Shown one piece after another: positions 8,894 through 17,253 of a stretch of 64,000 bases of DNA; the first letter of the stretch is position 1, and every line of letters starts with the position of its first letter. The notes under the pieces are model-generated. The model did no database searches and was not told the origin of the DNA. It saw nothing but the letters and a program-made list of their open reading frames with translations. The translations under genes and the position numbers were made by a program. The stretch is from Halorussus litoreus (GTDB lineage Archaea; Halobacteriota; Halobacteria; Halobacteriales; Haladaptataceae), in assembly GCF_003382685.1 (NCBI RefSeq), contig NZ_QLVG01000002.1, positions 98,988 through 162,987 of the forward strand, given 5' to 3'.

Positions 8894-11800
8894 CGCTCAT
8901 CACCGCCTCGATGTCCTCGTCGTCGCGAACACGGAGCGGAACATACGCTGCATCGTCCTTGTGAACCTCGTCGACGAACTCCCGCTTGCGGTGATGGCGG
9001 ACATCGCACGCCCGACGGTAGTCACAGTATCGGCAGTTCGCTCCGCGGGCGGACAGAAGCGTCGTGTGGAACCGTCCGTTGCCGATCGCCTCGTCGATCT
9101 GGCCCAACCACTCCGGAACGACATCGTTCAGGAACCGGCGGAGTGCGACCTCTGAATCGAACTTCGATTCGACGCCGCGTGGAACCTTGAGGTCGTTTGG
9201 CGGTCGCACCTGATAGTACGTCGCCGAGAGCGAGCCCTGTTCGAAGAGATCACCGTCGACGACCTCGGCGGCAGCGAGCAGATAGATGGGGAGTTGGAAC
9301 TTCGTGCCGCCGGTCGTCTTCGTCATATACGGTACTCGACCAGTTTTGTAGTCGTAGAGCGTGAGTGTCGGTTGTTCGCCACCCGGGCTCACGTCAACGC
9401 GGTCGATGTATCCCCGAATCGAGACAGTCGAGCCGTCCGGTCGCTCAACTGTGAACGGCCCAGCATCCGAGTCGGGAAGTCCCTCGCCGAACGGGGCTTC
9501 GAACAGGTGTGGGCGGGCGGTGCCGTCCCGCGAGAGTTCGTTGTCGAGGAAGGTAGCGAACAACCCCTGTTCCGGTGCGTCGTGGGGTTTGCTCCCGGCC
9601 TCGTACGGAGCACTCTCGCCGTCACCCAGGCCCGCGAACAGCTCCGCCTTCCACCGTTCGTAGAACAGGCCGTCGTACTCGAAGTCAGCATCCCGGAGTT
9701 CTTCGACGGCAATCTCGCGAAGGTGCGTCGCCAGGTCGTCCCGGTCGAAGTTTGTGAGATCGACACCATCCTCCGTCTCGTACTGCAGATCCGCGAAAAA
9801 CCGTTCGAGGACGTCGTGGACGTACGATCCGGTTTCGAGGGGCGTAGGGACGACCTCGACGTCGTCGGGATCCTCGATTCCGAGCACTTCGTCGGCGTAG
9901 AACTTGAACCCACACTCGACGTATCGCTCGATGCGACTCGCGCTGTAGGGTTCCCGCTCCGACAGAGGGTATACCTCATCGACTGTCTCGGGATCCAACA
10001 CGCCGTCGTGGTCGGAGAGGCCAGCCGTTCCCCTGTTGGCCGCACAGTGGAGTCCCCGATCCGTGCGCTTCGTCTGCTCGGGGGAGAGATCACCTCGGTC
10101 GCCGGCGCGGCTGACTGCCGCACGCCGGTCGTCCGTTGCAGCGACGTGCCGCTGCAGGTCTTCGCGGGATCCCACGCGGTCGTCGACGCCGCCTTCGGGT
10201 TCGATGCCGGTCACGCGCTGGAGTTCGTCGAGGACCGGCGACCGGACGACGGCGGATTCGTCGTCGCCCGTCTCTGGTGTAGTGATCGTGAGTTCGTCGA
10301 CGTTCGCGAGGAGCGTCGCGAAGAGATAACGCCCTCGGAGGCGCTCGTCTCCGGTGTCGAATCGTGGATGGGCGTCGGTCATCTCCTCGAAGAAGGCCGG
10401 GCGTTCCGGCGTCACCGGGAAGTGCTCGCTCGTCAGTCCCACGAGGAACACCTTCTCGAACGAGCGCATCCGGGCGTCGAGTAGCCCCATCACTTCGACA
10501 TGGCCGCCGGCAGCGCGCTGTGGAACCCGGATCGGCACACCATCGAACGCCCGGGTGAAGAGTGCCAACGGGGAGAGGTCGCTATTGACTGCCGCCAGCG
10601 ACTCGAACGAGGAGAGGACCTCGTCCACGAGGTCGTAAGCTCGCTGTTCGACGGCTTGCTCGGCGCCGCTAGCGTAGTCCTCCGTTGCCGCCTCCAAGCC
10701 GAACCGGTCGTTCAACAGTCGCCGGAGCGTCTCGGTTGCTCCCTCGATGTCCTCTGTTCTGAGCGAGTCCAGGGTGGCCAGCAGATCCTCGATCAGAGCC
10801 GCCGCTTCGTCGTCGACGTCATTGAGCAGAGGTGATACAGAAACAGTATCACGTCGGCGAGCAGCTGCCGTGACAGCGTTGTCTTGGTCGGTGTCAACGA
10901 CGTCGACCAGTGGATTCGCTAACAGGGATGTGAGGTCCTCCGCCCGCGGATCCAGTTCGGCGAGGTTCAGGAGGTCGTGGACAACGCTCCCGGTGAACGT
11001 CCGGTTCAGCTGTGAGGCGGCGGTCGTGACGTGCGGGATGTTGAACGTATCGAATGTGTCCTCGACGTACCCCGAATAGGCCTCGGTTCCCGGGACGACG
11101 ACGGCCAGGTCGTCGGGGTCACGGCCATCGGCCAACTCGGTTCGGAGCTCGCGAGCGACGAAGCGAATCTCGCGCTCGGGCGTCGGGAGTTCACGCCATC
11201 GCAGAGCGTCTGGAGCAGGGACAGTATCCGGATCCGGGCGGTAGAGTGACTCGGTGATCGTTCCGAAGGCCCGCCCTGGCTCGTCGACTGGCTCGAGTTC
11301 TACTGTCTCAAAGTCGAGCTCTTCGTAGACCTCCAGGGCATCTTCCGCAACAGCGTCGACTCCGCTACGACCATCCTGATGGAGCGGCAGCAGTGCAATC
11401 ATCGGAAGTTCGTCGACGAGGCGTTCGATGAGGCGAAGTTCGACGGGGCGGAACTCGTGATACCCGGAGAGGACGACGACATCCAGTTCCGGGGAGAGCG
11501 TCGATAGTGACTGGTCCGCCGTCGCGACGGCGTCGAACATCTCTCCTCGGGTACAGACCCACTCATCAACGTAGTCAGCATGGAGGTCCTGATAGTGGCG
11601 GTACGCGTCGACAGTAGCTGCCGCGATACGGTCATCGAGGGTTGAGCCCTCGAACTCCGCCGCCAGTGCGTCGACGGTCCCGACGCCGGCGTCATCGAAG
11701 AGTGAGAAACGACTACTGAACGAATCCGCGAGAACGGGCGAGGCCGGTTCGCCAGCAAGAGCGCCATCTGTTTTGGCTGTCGTTCTGTCGAGTGCGTACT

Positions 11801-12074
11801 CCGCCAGGCGGCGGTTCAACTGTCCAGAAAGTGGTTGGACCGGACCGTGGAGATGCTCGTACCACTCACGAACGACCGCATCAAGCGTCTCAGCGCGAAG
11901 GCGGAGTGGGTCGTGCGACGCGGCCCAGCTGTCCTCAACCGCACTTCGGCGTGCGTCATTCCGAGTTAGGTAGAGAACACTTCCCAGCGAATCGGTGGCG
12001 ATATCATCAGCCAATTGAAACGACTTCTGTTCCAATCGGACATGTTTCGGGCCGGTAAGAAGCGTTGAATCCAT
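8886..12074 (-). CDS. AddB-like PD-(D/E)XK nuclease with Fe-S cysteines
   Basis: This protein has 1062 residues from the ATG at 12074; an upstream extension of 53 residues looks noncoding. The middle is a degenerate UvrD-like fold without a clear Walker A motif. The C-terminal nuclease has LYDYKTG (about residue 906) and a Cys set typical of AddB iron-sulfur nucleases: one Cys at about 722 (RYVECGFKF) and a CxxC...C cluster at about 1012-1020 (CRYCDYRRAC). AddB proteins pair with AddA to form a two-nuclease helicase complex. The overlap with the downstream AddA-like gene supports that pairing. About 230 bases with no recognised feature separate its start from the divergent nuclease gene at 12304. 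Confidence 0.82.
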   Translation of the reverse strand: MDSTLLTGPKHVRLEQKSFQLADDIATDSLGSVLYLTRNDARRSAVEDSWAASHDPLRLRAETLDAVVREWYEHLHGPVQPLSGQLNRRLAEYALDRTTAKTDGALAGEPASPVLADSFSSRFSLFDDAGVGTVDALAAEFEGSTLDDRIAAATVDAYRHYQDLHADYVDEWVCTRGEMFDAVATADQSLSTLSPELDVVVLSGYHEFRPVELRLIERLVDELPMIALLPLHQDGRSGVDAVAEDALEVYEELDFETVELEPVDEPGRAFGTITESLYRPDPDTVPAPDALRWRELPTPEREIRFVARELRTELADGRDPDDLAVVVPGTEAYSGYVEDTFDTFNIPHVTTAASQLNRTFTGSVVHDLLNLAELDPRAEDLTSLLANPLVDVVDTDQDNAVTAAARRRDTVSVSPLLNDVDDEAAALIEDLLATLDSLRTEDIEGATETLRRLLNDRFGLEAATEDYASGAEQAVEQRAYDLVDEVLSSFESLAAVNSDLSPLALFTRAFDGVPIRVPQRAAGGHVEVMGLLDARMRSFEKVFLVGLTSEHFPVTPERPAFFEEMTDAHPRFDTGDERLRGRYLFATLLANVDELTITTPETGDDESAVVRSPVLDELQRVTGIEPEGGVDDRVGSREDLQRHVAATDDRRAAVSRAGDRGDLSPEQTKRTDRGLHCAANRGTAGLSDHDGVLDPETVDEVYPLSEREPYSASRIERYVECGFKFYADEVLGIEDPDDVEVVPTPLETGSYVHDVLERFFADLQYETEDGVDLTNFDRDDLATHLREIAVEELRDADFEYDGLFYERWKAELFAGLGDGESAPYEAGSKPHDAPEQGLFATFLDNELSRDGTARPHLFEAPFGEGLPDSDAGPFTVERPDGSTVSIRGYIDRVDVSPGGEQPTLTLYDYKTGRVPYMTKTTGGTKFQLPIYLLAAAEVVDGDLFEQGSLSATYYQVRPPNDLKVPRGVESKFDSEVALRRFLNDVVPEWLGQIDEAIGNGRFHTTLLSARGANCRYCDYRRACDVRHHRKREFVDEVHKDDAAYVPLRVRDDEDIEAVMSDD

Positions 12075-12303
12075 CGAACACCCCTCACAAAGATATCGGT
12101 AACACTTTACTCTTGGTGGTTCCGACAGCTTTGAAAGGAAGTCACCCAGATTGATCCGCAGACTTCGAGGACAGCACGTCGATCTCGATGGAAAGACGCC
12201 AGCGGAGGGGGATGCTGAACTAAATAGTGCCAAAAATTACCAATTGTCTAGTAGAAATGGAAAGCATTGATTTTTCGGCAGACCATCCCAACACTATTCA
12301 ATA

Positions 12304-14043
12304 ATGGATGTGAACGAGGATCCGCCCTTTGCGAACTCTCCTAAACATCTTGACCCTTCTGAGGTTCATCGTCGAGATGAACAACTCCAGCGTGGGAACC
12401 ACTCACTCGCAAACGCCGACCGCGATGAGATCCTCTCCTCTTTGCTTCAGATCATTCGCGCGAATGGGACTCGCCGGACGCTAACACAGTTCTATGTCCA
12501 TAATCTACTTTGGATGAGACTGTTGCGAGAGGTTGATCAGAGTCGTGCAAAATCAAATCCGACTGGTTTGGAGCTCTCACCGGAGCAGGATCCTGGTCTC
12601 CCACCGCGACTCGTCCAGTTCGGCGTCGGAATTACCCTCCAGACGGATACTGAAACGACCGATCCACAGTCGTTCGAGCAGATTGCGACATATCTCCTCG
12701 AACTCAAGAACTGGTACGCTCGGCAGGGCAACTCACACCTCCCGCTCGACTCACCGATGGCGGATCCGTGCTTCGGAATGGTGTGGCGTGAACTCACGAC
12801 GCTGCGTCACGCAGATGGTTTTCAGATGCTCGACAGAGCGTACCGGGCATACAAACCCTGGGAGCAGGAAATGGAGGAGCTACTCGGCTTTTCCATTGAG
12901 GATGCCGTCTACTATACCCGTGAACTCACGGATTGGATCACACCGAAATTAGAGGGACAGGATACGGAGGTCGCAAGGTGGTCGCCGTCATTGCTAGATT
13001 TCTCTCAGAAAGCGATTGATCTCACGGACGAGGCGGTATGGGTATCCGACGAGACTCTTGTGGACTGGTGCGACGACAGTCCACGTTTCCAGAACTTCCT
13101 CGAACGACTGGCCATCGAACCGGGCACTGTTTCCGGATTTCGAACGCCGGTAGATGTGAATCCACTAGAACGAGCGCCGTTCGTTCGAACTGATGATGAG
13201 TACTTGCTTCCGCTTCCCCGTACCGTTCTCTATGCTCTCGCCAACACATTCTACTACGATTTGATCGATTCGGAGTACCAGGGCGAATTTCAGCTGCGGT
13301 TCGGTGATTGGCTCGAGGAGTGGACTGAGGACTGTCTCTCGAAGGTCTTCTCGGAAGACGAGATCATTCGGAACTACACCTATGAGTACGACGGAGAGGA
13401 AGTGGAGGGTGATATACTGATCCTCCACGACGATGAACCCATTATAATCGAATGTAAGGGAAAGAAGCTCCGCGCCGAGACTCGGAAAGGAAATTTCGGG
13501 GGCATCGACGCGATCAAGGAGGACATCGAACGGGGAATCGGGGACGCGTACCACCAGGCTGATCGGCTGGTGACGGGCGTTCAATCTGGCCAGATTACTG
13601 AGATCGAAACGTCGGATGGGACGACGATCTGCTTGGAACCCTCCACTCTTGCGGATGCACATCGGTGGCTTGTACTTGGAGAATCGTATGGGTCAATCGC
13701 GACTCGAGACTTCGCGAAGATACTGGATATATCGCCTGTCCCGTACGTCTGTGATATCTATGATCTGCAGGTCCTTACAGAGGTTCTTGAGTCCCCGAAG
13801 CGACTTCTCCACTACGTCCGGCAACGGACACGTCAAACGACGGTTCAACTCCGGCGTCCTGGTACTCAATATGCGAACTCGAAAACCTTCAGTTCTGATG
13901 AGATTGACTACTTAGCCGTCTACAAGCGCAACGGATGGGAGTTCCCTCCGGGTGCTCAACGCATCACTGGGGCTGGGGACAACCTTCGAGAAGACGCCAT
14001 CGATTCGATAATGGATAGCGGGGAGTTTCGATTCACGTTCTAA
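12304..14043 (+). CDS. Uncharacterised protein with PD-(D/E)XK nuclease-like domain
   Basis: This 579-residue protein has no full-length family I recognise. At about residues 365-390 it reads EVEGDILILHDDEPIIIECKGKK. That gives an Asp followed about 13 residues later by Glu-Cys-Lys, the pattern of restriction-endonuclease-like (PD-(D/E)XK) active sites. The flanking residues are helical, and the N-terminal 300 residues are probably a target- or partner-recognition part. It is transcribed divergently from the AddB-like gene. The 250-base gap before the next operon includes a separate promoter, so it is probably a single-gene unit. The location and the nuclease motif suggest a DNA-cleaving defence protein; that is inference. 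Confidence 0.65.
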   Translation: MDVNEDPPFANSPKHLDPSEVHRRDEQLQRGNHSLANADRDEILSSLLQIIRANGTRRTLTQFYVHNLLWMRLLREVDQSRAKSNPTGLELSPEQDPGLPPRLVQFGVGITLQTDTETTDPQSFEQIATYLLELKNWYARQGNSHLPLDSPMADPCFGMVWRELTTLRHADGFQMLDRAYRAYKPWEQEMEELLGFSIEDAVYYTRELTDWITPKLEGQDTEVARWSPSLLDFSQKAIDLTDEAVWVSDETLVDWCDDSPRFQNFLERLAIEPGTVSGFRTPVDVNPLERAPFVRTDDEYLLPLPRTVLYALANTFYYDLIDSEYQGEFQLRFGDWLEEWTEDCLSKVFSEDEIIRNYTYEYDGEEVEGDILILHDDEPIIIECKGKKLRAETRKGNFGGIDAIKEDIERGIGDAYHQADRLVTGVQSGQITEIETSDGTTICLEPSTLADAHRWLVLGESYGSIATRDFAKILDISPVPYVCDIYDLQVLTEVLESPKRLLHYVRQRTRQTTVQLRRPGTQYANSKTFSSDEIDYLAVYKRNGWEFPPGAQRITGAGDNLREDAIDSIMDSGEFRFTF

Positions 14044-14243
14044 TTGCTTGGCCTCGACGATCTGGTGTTGAGTGTGTCTTCCCAAACTACTGTTCAGTAC
14101 TCGCCGCTAATGTTTGGTAAGAAACGGGTGGGTTTCCAGCAGAAGCCTCGGAAATGGTGGAGGTAGCAAAGCATCTGGAACACCGGAATGGTAGTATCAA
14201 GGGGTCTCTTTCGCACTCACACAAACCCATACAGACCCACGAA

Positions 14244-14266
14244 AAATATAAATACTCATAGAGTAT
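14244..14266 (+). promoter_or_regulatory. TATA box with adjoining dyad operator for the 14294 operon
   Basis: An A/T-rich TATA-like element (aaatataaa, 14244-14252) is followed directly by the perfect dyad ATACTC-ATA-GAGTAT (14252-14266), about 28 bases before the GTG start at 14294. A dyad just downstream of the TATA box is well placed to block initiation. The first gene of the operon begins with a ribbon-helix-helix domain, which makes autoregulation the simplest reading. Confidence 0.6.
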
Positions 14267-14293
14267 GGTAATGGGTACGAGGGGATACAAAGG

Positions 14294-15436
14294 GTGAATA
14301 TCGTAATAGACGTGCCCGATTCACTCGTCGGCCGGATGAAACGCGCTGTCGCTGCGGGCAACTACGATGACCCGCAGGAGTTCGTTCGGACGGCAATCGA
14401 GAATCAGATCCAGCTCGAAGAGGAGGAGACTTCCCAGGAGGTCAAATCACTCGACGAAGCCCTCAATTCTGTAGAGCCAGAGTCCGAAATAGAAGCATCG
14501 CCTGAGGAGACCCAGCCCGACGATTCGGCTCACGAACAGGCGCAAGAGCGCCGGTCCGACGATGCTGCGCCGGCTGATCGGACGAACAAGACAACGCTGT
14601 CGCTGGCTCGACACCAGTACGACGACATTCCGACGGTCGCACCGCCCGACGAGTCGCGGTTGGACAAAGGTCCTCTCTGGGGACAGTACAATCGTATTTT
14701 CCCCGTCAAGCTTGTCGTTCGGGGATTAGCGAATGCTTTGCTGGACTCGTCCGAGGGGCTCCCCGACGGTCCGTGGCTTGATCTCCAGCCGTTTCAGCGA
14801 CGCGCCGCGAGGACGGCTCGGAAGATCGGGACTGAAATCGCAACTCACGATGAGCGAGCAGGGCGCAAACGAGGTGAGAAGCTTGCTGCCGCGTTGCCCA
14901 CAGGTGATGATCCCGACAAATCGATGGATCGATTCGAGACGCATTTCATCGGACGCGTCGAGCATGACGATGAATTAACCGGGGCACTACCGCACCTGTC
15001 CTTCGTCGACATCGTTCGAGAAAGCCCCCAGCAAATCGGGCTCACGGACGCTGGCCAGGAGTTTGCAAGCCTCTCGAACCCACTTCTCGATGACGGCGTC
15101 GACGCCGACACGTCTCTCTCACAGGAGGAGCGACAGTTCTACATCTCGCACGTACGGGGCGTGCGAGAAGAAGAATATACGGCGATGCAAAAGGTCGCTC
15201 AAGCAATCGAAGAGGGAGACAACCGGCCAACGTCGCTGACCGAGCGGGTAGCTTATCTGAATCCGGAGTGGTCGAACTCGCAGGCTGAGACGATTCGCTC
15301 TGGCCTCACGAGTCGAATGTACGAGCTGGGACTGGTCGACCGGAGCCAGGTCGGTCAACGAGGTATTGCCTATGAACTAACAGCTGCCGGCGAGACGTTC
15401 CGATCCAACGACACAGAATCCACACAACCTCAATAG
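14294..15436 (+). CDS. Ribbon-helix-helix protein with C-terminal winged-helix-like region, first gene of the helicase operon
   Basis: This 380-residue protein has a GTG start. Residues 1-45 (VPDSLVGRMKRAV followed by DDPQEFVRTAIENQI) form a CopG/MetJ-type ribbon-helix-helix DNA-binding unit. An acidic linker follows to about residue 100. Residues 110-370 contain a long uncharacterised region and, near the end, a winged-helix-like segment (TSRMYELGLVDRS..GIAYELTAAGE). The gene is followed after 10 bases by the first of two paralogous genes. It may act as the operon repressor, as the DNA-recognition subunit of a helicase complex, or both. No catalytic motif is visible. Confidence 0.7.
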   Translation: MNIVIDVPDSLVGRMKRAVAAGNYDDPQEFVRTAIENQIQLEEEETSQEVKSLDEALNSVEPESEIEASPEETQPDDSAHEQAQERRSDDAAPADRTNKTTLSLARHQYDDIPTVAPPDESRLDKGPLWGQYNRIFPVKLVVRGLANALLDSSEGLPDGPWLDLQPFQRRAARTARKIGTEIATHDERAGRKRGEKLAAALPTGDDPDKSMDRFETHFIGRVEHDDELTGALPHLSFVDIVRESPQQIGLTDAGQEFASLSNPLLDDGVDADTSLSQEERQFYISHVRGVREEEYTAMQKVAQAIEEGDNRPTSLTERVAYLNPEWSNSQAETIRSGLTSRMYELGLVDRSQVGQRGIAYELTAAGETFRSNDTESTQPQ

Positions 15437-15446
15437 ACTAACACCA

Positions 15447-16334
15447 ATGGCCGATAACGAGACATCCACCCCCGAATCGACGATCGACGCGCTGAGTCCT
15501 GGTGATGAGTGGCCGTTCCACTATCGTGGCTACGGGCTGAGCATAAACCAGGACGGCGACATTTGGTGGCAGGCGTATAACGGAACTGACCGCTTCGACC
15601 TGGAGCCGGTACCATCCGGCCTCATTACCGAGCTCCTTGAGCTGAAACGGAGCGGCGGCGCGCTACGGGTTACCGAAGGCGGAGCCGTTATCACGCGAAT
15701 CGAGACCGGAGACGGCAGTTCAGACGCGTACAAGACCGTGTACGTCGGTCAAATGGACCTCGACGGCCGGCTCGTCCCCCGTGATGAACCGGGGCACGCC
15801 GTCCCGATCAGTCCGAACGGACTCAATCCCGGCGACCTCTGGAAGAGCGTCTATGATGGAGCGACGTACTCGTTCAGTGGCGAGCGGTTCTGGTGGCAGG
15901 ACGGCGAAACGAAGCTTCGGCACTCATTTGCCGATACGTTGCCCCAAGAGATCACCGACGAGCTGAAACGGCTGCGGATGAACGGCGGTCGGTTCGTGAT
16001 CACGCCCTGTGGTGACGTCATCACGCAGATCCCCAACGAGAAAACGCCTCCCGATATCCGAGCGCAATTCCGGGAGCTGTCTCGCCCGGTGAAACGGTTC
16101 CTCCAGCTTCGACGCGACCGCGGCAACGTCGATATGGTCCCCGTCTACGTTGGCCATCTCTCCGCTGACGAGCGGCCGATCGAAGTCGAAGAGCCGACCC
16201 GGCTGACCGATCCGCTCTCTGAGCAAGAGGAAGCCTCGTTAGAGGCCTGGGTCGCCGCGATGGGGTCCTACGAAGAGAGCGATCTCTCAGAAGACGACCA
16301 CCGCCGCGACGATCGAGGAGAGGGGTCACGATGA
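15447..16334 (+). CDS. Tandem-repeat protein, paralogue of the next gene and sharing a module with the downstream helicase
   Basis: This 295-residue protein is made of two copies of one domain, at about residues 15-105 and 118-240. Each copy has, in order: a Gly-Asp-x-Trp turn; a Tyr-Arg/Asp-Gly segment; a Trp-Trp-Gln strand (DIWWQAY, RFWWQDG); an Ile-Thr-x-Glu-Leu-x-x-Leu-x-x-x-Gly-Gly helix and turn; a strand ending VIT; and finally VYVG(Q/H). I do not recognise the domain. A trimmed version occurs at the C terminus of the SF2 helicase two genes later. Its stop overlaps the next start (ATGA, 16331-16334). It is probably a structural or DNA-binding subunit rather than an enzyme, since no catalytic cluster is conserved. 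Confidence 0.6.
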   Translation: MADNETSTPESTIDALSPGDEWPFHYRGYGLSINQDGDIWWQAYNGTDRFDLEPVPSGLITELLELKRSGGALRVTEGGAVITRIETGDGSSDAYKTVYVGQMDLDGRLVPRDEPGHAVPISPNGLNPGDLWKSVYDGATYSFSGERFWWQDGETKLRHSFADTLPQEITDELKRLRMNGGRFVITPCGDVITQIPNEKTPPDIRAQFRELSRPVKRFLQLRRDRGNVDMVPVYVGHLSADERPIEVEEPTRLTDPLSEQEEASLEAWVAAMGSYEESDLSEDDHRRDDRGEGSR

Positions 16335-17221
16335 GCGCTGAGGGAAACGGGTCGCTCAGGCAGGAGCCGACCCAGGTCCCGACCGTCAACCGGCGACAGC
16401 TGACGGTTGAACCGGGACATCCGTGGCCCTCTGCATATCGCGGTTCGAAATACAGTATCGTTTCGTCCCGGAAGTTCGGTGATGTGGCCCAGTGGAGCCA
16501 CATGGGCGACATCCAGGCGATGACCGAACGGCCGGGCGGACTCAAAACTGCCCTCACCGAACTCGGGAAAACCAACGGGCGTGGGAGCTTTCGGCTGACC
16601 GCTACCGGGGAAGTACTGACAAAAGTCCCAGCTGACCAGTACCAACGGACTTCGCAGGCCCGTGCTAACCGTGGTCATATCCCCGTTTATGTCGGCAAGC
16701 TCGATGGCGACTTTGATTTCGAGGAGATCTCCAACGACCCTACGCCACCCAGCGACACAAACGTCGTGGAAATCTGGACGGGCCTCCCGTTCAATCACGG
16801 CGAGACTTGGGCGGTTTGTACAGATGATGTGCTCCGATGGAGCTGGCAGGACTACCGCTTTGAATCGGCCTTTGATCATCCGGAACTTGTTGCGGCGTAC
16901 AAATCTCTCCGTCCAGAGGGCGGGCGGATCTATATCAACGAACACGGTCACATCTGGGGGAATGTCGATCGCGATACAGTCCCCTCAAGCGAACGGGGAC
17001 GGATCCGCGACGCTTTCGACGAGTGGGAACGAACGGCGTCGAATGCTGAACGCCGACTTGTAACTCGTCGACTGAACCGTACTGAGAGTGAGGCCGCTGC
17101 GAACGGTCTCCTCCCCGTGTATCTCGGTCATATTTCACAGTTCGACGGAGGGATCGTTCCGAAACCAGTGGTCACTGACAACAGCTACTTCGGAGACAGT
17201 GCGATGGACCCGGATCAGTAG
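16331..17221 (+). CDS. Second tandem-repeat protein, paralogue of 15447-16334
   Basis: This 296-residue protein has the same two-domain plan as its upstream neighbour. Shared features include HPWPSAYRGSKYSI (first copy), WAVCTDDVLRWSWQDY (second copy), LRPEGGRIYINEHGHIWG, and the closing strands HIPVYVGKL and LLPVYLGHI. The sequences have diverged strongly, so this is an old duplication rather than a recent one. The overlapping start suggests equimolar synthesis with the upstream paralogue and perhaps a heteromer. The gap to the helicase start is 32 bases. Function is unknown; association with the helicase is inferred from the operon and the shared module. Confidence 0.6.
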   Translation: MSAEGNGSLRQEPTQVPTVNRRQLTVEPGHPWPSAYRGSKYSIVSSRKFGDVAQWSHMGDIQAMTERPGGLKTALTELGKTNGRGSFRLTATGEVLTKVPADQYQRTSQARANRGHIPVYVGKLDGDFDFEEISNDPTPPSDTNVVEIWTGLPFNHGETWAVCTDDVLRWSWQDYRFESAFDHPELVAAYKSLRPEGGRIYINEHGHIWGNVDRDTVPSSERGRIRDAFDEWERTASNAERRLVTRRLNRTESEAAANGLLPVYLGHISQFDGGIVPKPVVTDNSYFGDSAMDPDQ

Positions 17222-17253
17222 CGCACCTCAAATAATGACTGCCGACTAACATC

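Noticed and set aside
9294..10484. A 396-codon plus-strand frame inside the AddB-like gene
   Set aside because: It is a shadow of the nuclease gene, and the protein is not acidic as haloarchaeal proteins are. The same holds for plus-strand frames at 28420-29367 and 3945-4949.
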